Shown: positions 35,924 to 45,398 of the stretch, in pieces
How positions within the stretch are numbered: the first letter of the stretch is position 1
How the letters are laid out: each line of letters starts with the position of its first letter
From: Sedimenticola sp.
Lineage (GTDB): Bacteria; Pseudomonadota; Gammaproteobacteria; Chromatiales; Chromatiaceae
Length of the DNA stretch: 52,932 nt
NCBI GenBank assembly: GCA_002869585.1
Contig: PKUO01000033.1
Span: 221-53,152 of the forward strand
Direction of reading: 5' to 3'
Translations under genes and position numbers: made by a program
Notes under the pieces: model-generated
The model's input: only the letters and a program-made list of their open reading frames with translations
Databases searched by the model: none
What the model was told of the DNA's origin: nothing

Positions 35924-38479
35924 TTAGTTCTCTTTATGGCTGCTGGGCAGTTTAACTGTGAATTTTGTACCCTGTCCCTTGGACGATACTACCTCAATCT
36001 TACCATTGTGATCCTCGATAATCGTCTGGCTGATCACAAGCCCCATGCCCATGCCGCTCCTTTTTGTAGTAAAGAAAGGCTGGAACAGATGCCTCAGGGT
36101 GGCAGGGTCCATGCCCACACCACTGTCTACCACCTCAACCAGCACCGTATTGCCACCATCCGTACAACCGGTCCTCACCACCAGCGAGCGTTCCTCCTCG
36201 GGCACATCGAGGAGGGCTTCCAGGGCATTGCGGGTCAGATTCAGCAACACCTGTTCCACCTGCACCACATCCACCCGCACCGGCAATTCGGCCAGTCCCA
36301 GCTCCTGCTCAATCACCAAACCGGCCTTTTTCGCCTCAAACTCAACGAAGGAGCAGACCTCGCGAACCAGCTCATTCATATCGGCAATGGTGCGCATCGG
36401 CGGCTGTTTCCCCACCAGGCTGCGCAGACGTTTGATGATCTCACCGGCACGGCTGGCCTGGGTGTTGATCTGCCCCAGGGCATAGATGATCGAATCGACA
36501 TCGTCTGACGAGGACTGCAGTCGCCGTGCACAGCCGCTGGCGAAATTGGCAATAGCCGAAAGCGGCTGATTCAGCTCATGGGCCAGCCCTGTGGCCATCT
36601 CGCCCATGGTACTGAGGCGACAGACATGCACCAACTCCTGCTGGTGTTCCCGCGCCTTGCTCTCCGCCTGGCGTACGGCGGTGATATCGCGCCCGTAGAT
36701 GTTAACGTAGCCGAAATCGATAACCGGGGTCAGTAACAGCGAGAAAATATGATCTTCATAGATCACCTCGGTCTCCCAGTCCCGCCCCGATTCGAATACC
36801 TCCGCAATCCGGTTGCGCCAATAGAATGGCAGTGTCTGGGCGAGTCCGCACCCCCAGTATTGCAACAGCGGCTCACTGGCTGGGTTGGCGTAGAGAATCA
36901 CACCGGGCCGGTTGACGCGCAGCACCGGACTGGGGCTCTCTGCCGGGAACTTGGCAAGGCTGTGTATTTCGCGTTCGGCCACCTTGCGGTTGGTGATATC
37001 GTGCATGTAGACAGTGAACACGGTTCGATTCTGGAGCTTGAGTGATTTGATGGCCAATTCAATCGGGAACCGGCTGCCATCCACCTTGACGGCGTTCATT
37101 TCAACCCGCGCCTCGCTCTGGGACTCCTCGGGCAGACGCAGGCAGTGTTCCAGCCGCTGGTTGAACTGGGGATGACACGTCTTATCCAGAATCATGCTGA
37201 TATGCGCCTGGCCGACCACTTCTGCACGTCGATAACCAAAGGTCTGCTCGGCCGTGGCGTTGAACTCGACGATCATGCCAGACTCATCGACAGTGATGAT
37301 CGAATCGAGGGCCGCCTCCATGATGGCGCGTTTGAGCGCCTCCGATTCCTGCATCTCGGACTCATGCTGGCGGCGCATGTCATCCCGCGCCTCTCTGACC
37401 AGGTAGATAAACTGCCTGATCCAGTCCTCCAGCACAAACAACTGATTGCCCTGCTCAATAAAGGGTTGATCCGATCCCAGAGCGCGTCGGGAGAAGCGGG
37501 AGATACGCCGGAGAATCCGGTTGAGCCGCTCCGACAACAGGAAAAACACCAGGGTAAAGGTGGAAACGAAGGTAATCGCCGCAACCACCCGCTGACGTCT
37601 CTCGATGGCCTCGACACGCTCGCGTATCACCTCCACAGCGCTACGGGGAATCATGGTTGAGAACTGCAAATTGACCGTGGATCCCTCGTACTCATAGAAA
37701 GACTGGGCGGTGACAAGATAGTCATCAACCGCCGAGCGCACATGCTGGCCTGCGATGATGCGCTCCGGATCACTGCTGGCGAGGAACAGCTGCTCATCGC
37801 CATCCAGAATGCCCACGACCACATCGCCGCTCGGCACGCCCTGCTGGGAGGCGGATAAAAAATCCGCATCAATGGGGGCGATCATGATCAGCGAACCCAT
37901 CTCGGTGCCGGTTGCATCATCGACGTTTTGCGAAACCAGCAGATAGGGTTTCTCTTCAATTGTGGTGATAAAGGTGCCGCCGCGATCCCCTCCCTGATAG
38001 AGCTCACTGATCCGCTTCAGCTCTTTGGGCAGATTGTAGGGACCGGCCTGAAAGATTTCCCGCAACCGGCCGTGTTTGTCGGCCAGCAGAATGTGGCTGG
38101 GTGTAACCAGCGATTCCCAAAGGGTTTCATCCGCCAGCCAGGGCGGCGTGTCAAAATAGAGGATCGGGATTATCTCGTCCGCGTCAAACCAGTAAACCGG
38201 TTCCAGGTAATTGGAGAGTGCGCGATGATTGGCCAGCAGGCGCGTGGTCGAGGCGTGCACCGCAACGAAGTTCTCGAATCGAATCAGGGTCTCCCGGGCC
38301 TGCTGGTCAAGCCGCCCTTTCAGTTCCTGGGAAAAAACTGTGCGGAAGGCCTTGGGCTGTATCTGCTCCAGTACCACCCAGGCAACAAACCCACAGGCCA
38401 GACCGACCATGATGGCGAGTACCGGCATGGGTATGCGTCTGAAAAAATCCAGGCGCCGGGAATGGATTGGAATGGGCAT
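35924..38479 (-). CDS. Membrane sensor histidine kinase with periplasmic Cache-like and PAS domains
   Basis: An 851-aa inner-membrane kinase. Membrane helices at about 18-38 and 298-316 enclose a periplasmic Cache-like sensor; cytoplasmic PAS domains lie at about 385-495 (IITVDESGMIVEFNATAEQT) and 510-605. The histidine box has His634 in MATGLAHELNQPLSAIANF, then N-box LNLTRNALEAL, G1 DSGVGM and G2 GMGMGL. The FixL/DctB-type H-box puts it with FixJ-type regulators, and the downstream gene is one. The ligand is not predictable. Confidence 0.92.
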   Translation of the reverse strand: MPIPIHSRRLDFFRRIPMPVLAIMVGLACGFVAWVVLEQIQPKAFRTVFSQELKGRLDQQARETLIRFENFVAVHASTTRLLANHRALSNYLEPVYWFDADEIIPILYFDTPPWLADETLWESLVTPSHILLADKHGRLREIFQAGPYNLPKELKRISELYQGGDRGGTFITTIEEKPYLLVSQNVDDATGTEMGSLIMIAPIDADFLSASQQGVPSGDVVVGILDGDEQLFLASSDPERIIAGQHVRSAVDDYLVTAQSFYEYEGSTVNLQFSTMIPRSAVEVIRERVEAIERRQRVVAAITFVSTFTLVFFLLSERLNRILRRISRFSRRALGSDQPFIEQGNQLFVLEDWIRQFIYLVREARDDMRRQHESEMQESEALKRAIMEAALDSIITVDESGMIVEFNATAEQTFGYRRAEVVGQAHISMILDKTCHPQFNQRLEHCLRLPEESQSEARVEMNAVKVDGSRFPIELAIKSLKLQNRTVFTVYMHDITNRKVAEREIHSLAKFPAESPSPVLRVNRPGVILYANPASEPLLQYWGCGLAQTLPFYWRNRIAEVFESGRDWETEVIYEDHIFSLLLTPVIDFGYVNIYGRDITAVRQAESKAREHQQELVHVCRLSTMGEMATGLAHELNQPLSAIANFASGCARRLQSSSDDVDSIIYALGQINTQASRAGEIIKRLRSLVGKQPPMRTIADMNELVREVCSFVEFEAKKAGLVIEQELGLAELPVRVDVVQVEQVLLNLTRNALEALLDVPEEERSLVVRTGCTDGGNTVLVEVVDSGVGMDPATLRHLFQPFFTTKRSGMGMGLVISQTIIEDHNGKIEVVSSKGQGTKFTVKLPSSHKEN

Positions 38480-38590
38480 AGGGCTAGATATCCACCTGCA
38501 CTGATCTGCCCATTATGGGGTGCAACCGCCCGTCAGGCAAAACCCTGATTCAACAACCGACCAGGGTTCAAAATGCCTGCGGGAACAGCG

Positions 38591-38947
38591 TTAGGCCATT
38601 GCCCTACGATTAACCCTTTGAACAGGGAATATATCGCCAATGTAGACCATATCATGCAGAAACATATGGCACTGTGGATCCAGATCGCGGAACATCAACC
38701 CCACGCCACCGCCAGCCTGGTGCACAACCATGGCCTCAGCGCGTATAGCCTCACCGGTAGCTCGACAATCCAGCAGCAATGACACTTCCACCAAGGCGTT
38801 CAGGGGTAACTGCACACAACCGAGATCAACAAACATGCCGCCCACGCCCAGATCTCTGACTTTGCCTCGCACAAGGCCTAAGGCCCTGAAGTTCAGAACG
38901 ACTTCGGCCTCGATGGGGCGTCTTAGTGAATAGCGATGTTCAATCAT
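38591..38947 (-). CDS. PilZ domain protein
   Basis: A 118-aa single-domain protein. It has the RYSLRRPI start (RXXXR c-di-GMP motif) and DLGVGGMFVDLG, the D/NxSxxG-like second motif with Val in place of Ser. Likely a small c-di-GMP receptor, matching the GGDEF-EAL gene at 16923. Start ATG 38947 has AGGAG about ten bases upstream; a GTG three codons earlier is possible. Confidence 0.85.
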   Translation of the reverse strand: MIEHRYSLRRPIEAEVVLNFRALGLVRGKVRDLGVGGMFVDLGCVQLPLNALVEVSLLLDCRATGEAIRAEAMVVHQAGGGVGLMFRDLDPQCHMFLHDMVYIGDIFPVQRVNRRAMA

Positions 38948-39123
38948 AACCTCCACTCTCCTTTGGTGCCTGGAAGCCCATCCAGTGTGACCGATGACAT
39001 CTCTTGTATGCAGCGGATGTTCTAACGGGTGTGCAAAGTATGGAACAAAATCTTGACCTGCCTAGTGGGAGAATTGCGATACACGACTAGGGAAACTACT
39101 AGGTTTTCCCTTAGAATGCTTGA

Positions 39124-39585
39124 ATGAGTTCACATTTAGAAAATCCCGTCATGGCCGGCCTTGGGCGCAGACTTGCTGCCGCCGCCTATGATCTACTGCT
39201 GGTCTTGGGTCTTCTGGTACTTGGCTCTGCGGCAGTAACCTTGCCTGTCGGCCTGATACTGGGGCCAGTGGCATCCGAAAACCTGGGAAATAATCCTTTA
39301 TTTATCGGATGGTTAGCCCTGATTCCTGCCGTATTCTTTATAGGATTCTGGCTGCGTGGCGGGCAAACGCTGGGTATGCGGGCCTGGCGCATCAGACTGA
39401 TCAGCAGCGACGGGGCACCAATCACATTCCGTCAGGCCGTGATTCGCTACCTCTCCGCCATCCTCTCCTGGGCGTTGCTTGGGCTGGGTTTTTTATGGTC
39501 GCTGCCAGACCCGGAAAGACGCACCTGGCATGACCGCCTGTCAAAAACCCGGCTGATCGTACTGGAGAAAAAAGAGCCGCTTTAG
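39124..39585 (+). CDS. RDD family membrane protein
   Basis: A 153-aa inner-membrane protein with the RDD signature at the N-terminus (GLGRRLAAAAYDLLLVLGLL), two or three membrane helices, and the C-terminal motif DPERRTWHDRLSKTRLI. Function of RDD proteins is mostly unknown; some are exchangers or assist transporters. Its stop overlaps the convergent lptG stop by four bases. A near-perfect palindrome (39087-39114) lies in its leader. Confidence 0.88.
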   Translation: MSSHLENPVMAGLGRRLAAAAYDLLLVLGLLVLGSAAVTLPVGLILGPVASENLGNNPLFIGWLALIPAVFFIGFWLRGGQTLGMRAWRIRLISSDGAPITFRQAVIRYLSAILSWALLGLGFLWSLPDPERRTWHDRLSKTRLIVLEKKEPL

Positions 39586-40646
39586 GTTATCCGCCGGGTA
39601 AACCAGATGCTGATCGAAAGAAACAGGATGGCGGGCAATGAGGCGACTAACAACGGGCTTAATTCATAGACGATTGCCATGTGCCCAAATACCCGGTTGA
39701 GCAGAAAAAAGCTCAGGCCGACCAGCGCGCCGACGAAAATCCGTTGACCGATCCCCACCGAACGCAGCACCCCGAACACGAAGGGGACTGAGAGAAACAC
39801 CATGATCAGCGTCATTACCGGCATCAGCAACTTGCTCCAGAAGGCCACCTCGTAGACAGTCACCTCCTGACCGTTCTTCCGCATGAAATTGATGTACTGA
39901 TGCAAATCCCAGATGGGCAGCATGTTGGGCTTTACCACAACCACGTCGAGAATTTTTGGGCTGATCATCGACTCCCAGGTCGCTTGTGGAATCTTGCGGC
40001 TGACTATCCGATTATCGGTGATCCGGCTCTGGCGTATCCCTTTCAACAACCACCTGTCTTCCTGATACTCCGCGGAGGCCGCATAGGTGCTGGTGAGCAG
40101 TTCACGGTCATCCGAGAATTCGTAGATGTAGATCTGCCGCAACTCGGAACCGGGAAGAATCTGGCGGATATTGATGAATGAGTTCCCATCCCTGGACCAG
40201 AAACCGTAGCGGGTCTGGAGGGTGATCTGCTTGGCGATTTTTTCCATCTTCATGCGTTCCGCGTACTGCTCGGAATGGGGCGCAATGACCTCACCGACAA
40301 CAACCACGAAAACAATCCCCAACAGGCCCACCCGCAACACCGACCAGATAATCCGTGACAAGGAGATGCCATTGGCGCGCATCGCAATCAGCTCGGAATT
40401 ACTGGCCAGCGCACCCAGGCCGATGAGACTGCCCAGCAAAACCACCACGGGGAAAATTTCGTAGGCCATACGCGGCAATATCAGCAGCACATAGAACAGT
40501 ACATCCCGTGTCTGATAATCGCCTCTTCCGACATTATCCAACTCGTTCATCAACTCGAAAAAGCCGATCAGCGCCAACACGGCGACAAAGGTGATTACCG
40601 TACTCACGATAACCGTGCGGCCAATGTAGTTATCGAGTATTTTCAT
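39582..40646 (-). CDS. lptG: Lipopolysaccharide export permease LptG
   Basis: A 354-aa inner-membrane subunit of LptB2FG, which extracts LPS from the inner membrane. It has the YjgP/YjgQ pattern: MKILDNYIGRTVIVSTVITF, six membrane helices with a large periplasmic jellyroll between helices 3 and 4, and LDVVVVKPNMLPIWDL. Its start overlaps the lptF stop by four bases. Confidence 0.93.
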   Translation of the reverse strand: MKILDNYIGRTVIVSTVITFVAVLALIGFFELMNELDNVGRGDYQTRDVLFYVLLILPRMAYEIFPVVVLLGSLIGLGALASNSELIAMRANGISLSRIIWSVLRVGLLGIVFVVVVGEVIAPHSEQYAERMKMEKIAKQITLQTRYGFWSRDGNSFINIRQILPGSELRQIYIYEFSDDRELLTSTYAASAEYQEDRWLLKGIRQSRITDNRIVSRKIPQATWESMISPKILDVVVVKPNMLPIWDLHQYINFMRKNGQEVTVYEVAFWSKLLMPVMTLIMVFLSVPFVFGVLRSVGIGQRIFVGALVGLSFFLLNRVFGHMAIVYELSPLLVASLPAILFLSISIWFTRRIT

Positions 40647-41749
40647 GGGGAGGTCTTCAGCAGCCGCCTGAGTAATTTTACCGAATCAGGGGATTTCAGG
40701 ATCATCACAATCGCCGTGATCAACAATATCGCCACATGTACCCACCAACGCCCGATTGAGGGTGGCGTCGCACCGGAGACCATCCACCCCCCGGAAATTG
40801 CCTGGAGATTGAAAAACAGCGCATAGATGAGCAGGGCCAGAATCAGGCTCCCATACATGCCCTGGCGCGGCAGGGATTTGCTCAGGGGAATGCTGATCAA
40901 GGGAAACACCAGCACCGAAATCGGCAACATCACCCGGTACTCTAACTCGGAGCGCATGCGGATATCATCCGAACCGATCAGCTGCGCGGTAGGCAACTGC
41001 TGAGGCGTCAGTTCAGACTGGCTCTGCTTGCCCTCATCGATGCGGATTGCATATTTATCAAAATCCCCGTTGACATAGTCATTCTGGCCGGGGTGACCTT
41101 CATACCTGTGCCCATCACGTAACACGATATAGGGTGTACCCGTTTCCGGATCGGTGTAACGGTAACCCTCTGAGGCAGTGATCAGTCCCAGTTTTCTATT
41201 CTGCCGGTTCTGCACGAAGATGTTCTGCAACCGGGTCTTGTCCTTGGACATATTTTCGATATAAAAAACCAGATCGCCCTGGCTGTATTCATTGAAGCGG
41301 CCCGCCACCGAGGTCGATAGCTCTATCGCCTGCTGTTGCTGCGCCTCGACAAGCTCGAATTTGGTCTTCTTGGCCCAGGGCAGAAGACCCATAGTCAGAT
41401 AGGCCACCAGTAACGCCACCGGTATTGCCACGAACAGATAGGATCGAAATATGCGGAAGGTGCCAACACCACTGGCGGCCAGCGCGGTCACCTCACTGTC
41501 GCGATACATCCTGCCCAGTGAGTAGAGAATCGAAAAGAAAAATGTGGGCGGGGTGATCGGGCCAACCACCTCAAGCACCTGCAGACCAACCAGGCTCAAG
41601 ACCAGTCGGCTGTCCACCGCGCCAACAGCCGCCTGCTGCAATATCCTGATGTAGCCCTGCACCAGTACAACAAGCAGGATCACACTGAAAATTGCGAAAA
41701 AGGTCTTCAGCACCTCGCGCAGAATATATCGGTCAATAATAGGAACCAA
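40643..41749 (-). CDS. lptF: Lipopolysaccharide export permease LptF
   Basis: A 368-aa partner of LptG. It begins MVPIIDRYILREVLKTFFAI and has LYSLGRMYRDSEVTALAASG, the conserved helix-2/3 region, a periplasmic jellyroll with YASEG-like segments, and C-terminal helices. It overlaps lptG by ATGA. The gene order lptF-lptG is standard. The only long upstream spacer (116 bases) to the next gene holds no obvious feature. Confidence 0.93.
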   Translation of the reverse strand: MVPIIDRYILREVLKTFFAIFSVILLVVLVQGYIRILQQAAVGAVDSRLVLSLVGLQVLEVVGPITPPTFFFSILYSLGRMYRDSEVTALAASGVGTFRIFRSYLFVAIPVALLVAYLTMGLLPWAKKTKFELVEAQQQQAIELSTSVAGRFNEYSQGDLVFYIENMSKDKTRLQNIFVQNRQNRKLGLITASEGYRYTDPETGTPYIVLRDGHRYEGHPGQNDYVNGDFDKYAIRIDEGKQSQSELTPQQLPTAQLIGSDDIRMRSELEYRVMLPISVLVFPLISIPLSKSLPRQGMYGSLILALLIYALFFNLQAISGGWMVSGATPPSIGRWWVHVAILLITAIVMILKSPDSVKLLRRLLKTSP

Positions 41750-41865
41750 GAAACCTTCCTTCAGGAGACGCTAAAGCCTCAACCGGCAAAACTCGAAACT
41801 GATGGCAGAATGTAACCAGGCAAAGGAACTTACCCTTTTGACTTGATTGATTACAGGCCAACATG

Positions 41866-43410
41866 TCAATTTTTCAATTTTACCAGAGCAATGCCATTGC
41901 GGTTGAACAATTGACGTTCAATGTCGAGCTTTTGCAGATGATGACCCTTGGTCAACACATAGTCCCCTGGTTGCGGCAGCCGCCTCGGTGATATCGTCTC
42001 GCTGTAGACATTGAAACTGGGCATCTTCAGATGCCACTGAACCACAGTGAGGCCCTGCTCCCTGGCCAGCATGGCGGCATCCCTGATCGGCTGCTGCTGC
42101 ACTGCCGCCACCGCCGGCAGCAATGCCGACGCCACAACCAGGACAGTGACAAAGCCGCTCGCCAGGAGTGCCTGCTGTAATTCGATTCGCTTCTCAAATA
42201 ACAGGTAACCCACGGCCAGCAGGCCCGCCAGAACAATCCAGCGATACGAAGAGCCCAAATCCTGCTGATGATTGCTGAGCATCAGTACCAAAAACTCGTC
42301 ATGTGAACGGCTGCGCACCATTTCCAGGATTTCGGGCAACAGCAGCAGCACCGCCAGGAACAGCAGAATAGGCAAAAGGCCCAACCAGCGACGGCGCAGT
42401 TGATCAAAATACAGCGCCATCAGGATGGTCATGGCGGTATAACCGTAGACCACATAGTGGGGGAGTTTGGTGCTGGAGAAGGAGAAAAACAGAAACACAA
42501 AACCAAACCAGAACAACAGGTAGAGTGAGAGATCATCCTTGATCAGTGCGGGAATCCTGCGCAACACCAGAAACAGGGCCGCGGTATAGGGCAGCACGCC
42601 CAGAATGACAATCGGCACATAGTAGAAAAATTTTCCGCTATGCACCTCTTTGGCGCTCTCGAACCGTCCAAGGTTGTGGTTAAACAGAAAATCATTGATG
42701 AACGCACCACCATCATGAAAGTAGGAGATCACGTACCAGGGCAATCCGATCAGGAGAAAAATCAGAATACCCAGTGGATTGAACACAGCCGCCAGCCAGA
42801 AACGAAACTCCTTGCGCAACAGGCAAAACAGCAGGCTCACCACCAGGGGAACCATCACCGCCACCGGGCCCTTGGTGAGAAAGCCCAGACCAATGCACAG
42901 GAAAGAGAGGTACAGGTATTTTTTCTCCAGAAAACGGTAATGGAGAAAGAACAACATCATCGAGGAGGCGATGCAAAAGTTGAACAGGGCATCGGCCGTC
43001 GCCGCCTTGCCCATGACCGAAATCTCAAGACAGGTCGCTGTAATGAGGGCCGCCACCAGAGCCCTGCGCCGATCGGCAACCCTGGTCACAAAATAATAGA
43101 CCATCAGCACCCAGCCGGAGGCTGCCAGTGCCGAAGGCAGGCGAAGACCGAATTCGTTGAAGCCGAACAGGGAGACGCTGGCCGCCTGCAACCAGTAGAT
43201 GAGAATCGGCTTGTCGTTGCGAGGCTCGCCATTCAGATAGGTGGAGAGAAAATCCCCCCGCAGAAACATCTCCCGCGTTGCCTCACTGAACGCCCCTTCG
43301 TCCAGATCGAATAAGGGCACACCCCAGATATTGAAGAAAAAGCTGGCGAAAATCGCGGCGGGCAACAGCCATTCACTGCGTCTTAGAACTGGATTAGTCG
43401 AGATCAACAT
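41866..43410 (-). CDS. ArnT-like GT-C glycosyltransferase (GT83 family)
   Basis: A 514-aa inner-membrane enzyme of the ArnT type, which moves a sugar from undecaprenyl phosphate to lipid A or other acceptors on the periplasmic side. The N-terminal catalytic loop reads LFDLDEGAFSEATREMFLRG with the conserved acidic DEG, then NDKPILIYWLQAASVSLFGF; about 12 helices and a C-terminal periplasmic domain follow. It lacks the clear aminoarabinose operon (no arnBCADEF) but sits by Ugd and an epimerase. Transferred sugar is inferred to be a uronic acid. Confidence 0.87.
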   Translation of the reverse strand: MLISTNPVLRRSEWLLPAAIFASFFFNIWGVPLFDLDEGAFSEATREMFLRGDFLSTYLNGEPRNDKPILIYWLQAASVSLFGFNEFGLRLPSALAASGWVLMVYYFVTRVADRRRALVAALITATCLEISVMGKAATADALFNFCIASSMMLFFLHYRFLEKKYLYLSFLCIGLGFLTKGPVAVMVPLVVSLLFCLLRKEFRFWLAAVFNPLGILIFLLIGLPWYVISYFHDGGAFINDFLFNHNLGRFESAKEVHSGKFFYYVPIVILGVLPYTAALFLVLRRIPALIKDDLSLYLLFWFGFVFLFFSFSSTKLPHYVVYGYTAMTILMALYFDQLRRRWLGLLPILLFLAVLLLLPEILEMVRSRSHDEFLVLMLSNHQQDLGSSYRWIVLAGLLAVGYLLFEKRIELQQALLASGFVTVLVVASALLPAVAAVQQQPIRDAAMLAREQGLTVVQWHLKMPSFNVYSETISPRRLPQPGDYVLTKGHHLQKLDIERQLFNRNGIALVKLKN

Positions 43411-43422
43411 CAGGCGTCAGAT

Positions 43423-44196
43423 TCACTTTCGTTGGAACAGGCAGCGCAAGCCCGGTATGGCCAGAATAATCACCGCCGCGGCGATCAGGTATTGCAGCCA
43501 GATCGCCTGGGGGTAGCTGGTATCGAGAACCAGCAGCGTATAGATAGCGCCAGCCAGTAATATCAGGGCCACCACCCGCTGCACCGGCAGCGTTACCACC
43601 GGCGACCAGCGTCCCGCCCAATAGACGCTCATAGCTGCGGTTGCCCAGCCAATCCCTGCGCCGACCAACACATCCACCGGCCAATGGGCACCGACGATCA
43701 CCCGCGAAAAGCCCACCAGCAGAGCCACCAGAAAACCCTCGATGAACCAGTTCGAGTCACGAAAATGCAACAACACCAAACCCGCTGCAATGAAGGCCGT
43801 AGCGGTATGTCCCGAGGGGAAGGAGTGGCTACTCAGGAACGGACCGATGACCTGAATCTGGTCTGCCGCCAGCACGGCGGCGGGCCTGGCCGCATCAAAC
43901 AGGGCCTTGGCGCCATGCACCAGCAGGGTGCCGGGAATAACCGATATCAGCAGGGCACTGATCAGACGGGGTTCGCGACCGCAAAACGGCAACAGCAGGG
44001 CAAGCGCGACCGCGGTATCCCCCAGGATCGTCATGCCCGACCAGAAAATCTCGTTTTGCCCCCCGTTCAGGACCAGAAAAAGTGGCTGGTTCAGGTCGGC
44101 CAGCCAGATGCCCAGCGCCGTTCCCCAAAGCAACAGCAACGGCCCCCAAACCCTGGGCTGCTGCCAATAGTGCTCGTTTTTCTGGCTGGTCCTCAT
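43423..44196 (-). CDS. PAP2-family membrane phosphatase
   Basis: A 257-aa inner-membrane phosphatase with the three PAP2 motifs: KALFDAARP, SSHSFPSGHTAT and SRVIVGAHWPVDVLVGAGIG. These act on undecaprenyl diphosphate, phosphatidylglycerophosphate or lipid A phosphates. Start is uncertain (MRTSQKNEHY at 44196 or twelve codons earlier at 44232). It lies 12 bases upstream of the ArnT-like gene on the same strand, suggesting co-transcription, and is divergent from the LPG-synthase-type gene. Confidence 0.87.
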   Translation of the reverse strand: MRTSQKNEHYWQQPRVWGPLLLLWGTALGIWLADLNQPLFLVLNGGQNEIFWSGMTILGDTAVALALLLPFCGREPRLISALLISVIPGTLLVHGAKALFDAARPAAVLAADQIQVIGPFLSSHSFPSGHTATAFIAAGLVLLHFRDSNWFIEGFLVALLVGFSRVIVGAHWPVDVLVGAGIGWATAAMSVYWAGRWSPVVTLPVQRVVALILLAGAIYTLLVLDTSYPQAIWLQYLIAAAVIILAIPGLRCLFQRK

Positions 44197-44349
44197 CGGA
44201 ATTGCGGCTCGTGTAAACTCAAAAGGCGCCATCCTAGCCCAACCACCAGGCCCAGTCCATCCGGCCGCGGGGGGAACAGAACGCGCGCTGGCTCTGACCC
44301 TAATGGTTGTTTGCTGCCGGTTTATCCCATCGGCTACACTAGCCCGCCT

Positions 44350-45294
44350 ATGGCAGCGAAATCCAGTTCTCCTTTAAAGATCCTCCTCGGCGGCCTGATA
44401 CTGCTCCTTTTTCTCGGACTGGTTGAACACTTCATAGGCTGGGGCAATCTCCTCAGTCCCTGGAAGGAGATACCCTCAGGCACCATCGCCCTGACCATCT
44501 TTCTGAGCTTTGTCAGCTACTGGCTGCGTACTGTTCGCCTGTATGACTATTTCCGAACGGATATGCGAGGGCAGTTCCTGCTCGGCTTGCGCCTGATGCT
44601 GCAGCACAATCTGCTCAACAACATACTCCCCATGCGCAGCGGAGAAATCAGCTTTCCGGTGCTGATGAATCGCTATTTCCAGGTGCCGCTGGTGCGTTCG
44701 CTCCCTGCCCTGCTCTGGTTCCGTATCCTGGACCTCCACACGCTCAGCCTGCTCGGTCTGCTGGCCATCGGTCACTACTGGTTTTCCGCAACCACAAGCA
44801 ATCTGCTGGCCGCCCTCTGGCTGACCATACCCTGGTGGCTGTACCACGGCCAACGCCGTCTGCACGCCCTGCTCGACCCACAGCATGCCAACCGGTTGAT
44901 AAGCCTCAGCCATCGTCTGCTGAAAAGTCTGCCCCAGTCCGGGCGTCACTTCTGGAGCAGTTGGTTCTGGACCCTAACCAATTGGCTGGTAAAGCTGGCT
45001 GTATTTGCCTGGGTACTGCTGATTTTCGTCGACATGCCGGTTTCGGCTGCCTGGATCGCGGCCATCAGCGGCGATTTAACCAGCGTCCTGCCCATACACG
45101 GCATTGCCGGCGCCGGCACCTATGAAGCCGGGGTGGTGGCAGGCGCCGCGCTGTTCTCCATCCCGATCGAAAGCGTGCTGCCAGGCGCTATCAATCTGCA
45201 TCTCTTCATTCTGGCGTCCACCCTGATAGGCGGAGCGCTCAGCCTGATCATTCCCGTGAGAAAAACACCTGCCATCAGCAATAACCAGCCCTAG
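44350..45294 (+). CDS. Membrane protein of the LPG synthase/UPF0104 flippase-like family
   Basis: A 314-aa protein with about seven or eight membrane helices of the lysylphosphatidylglycerol synthetase membrane domain (UPF0104). It starts MAAKSSSPLKILLGGLILLL and shows LPMRSGEISFPVLMNRYF and the helix GIAGAGTYEAGVVAGAALFS. The synthetase catalytic part is absent, so a lipid or lipid-linked sugar flippase-like role is possible. The frame is open upstream to 43684 but that part is shadow of PAP2. Confidence 0.85.
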   Translation: MAAKSSSPLKILLGGLILLLFLGLVEHFIGWGNLLSPWKEIPSGTIALTIFLSFVSYWLRTVRLYDYFRTDMRGQFLLGLRLMLQHNLLNNILPMRSGEISFPVLMNRYFQVPLVRSLPALLWFRILDLHTLSLLGLLAIGHYWFSATTSNLLAALWLTIPWWLYHGQRRLHALLDPQHANRLISLSHRLLKSLPQSGRHFWSSWFWTLTNWLVKLAVFAWVLLIFVDMPVSAAWIAAISGDLTSVLPIHGIAGAGTYEAGVVAGAALFSIPIESVLPGAINLHLFILASTLIGGALSLIIPVRKTPAISNNQP

Positions 45295-45398
45295 CAGAAA
45301 ACAGCCCACTCCTGACCATCTTTGCTTACTCGACCGGCAAGCTGGGGTAGAATGCACACAATCCAGCCCACCGCCAAACCAACAACAGGAATCAAAGG

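Noticed and set aside
43684-44349. Upstream 222-codon extension of the UPF0104-type gene
   Set aside because: It overlaps the PAP2 gene in antisense and reads as Gln/Gly/His-rich nonsense; family members start at 44350.
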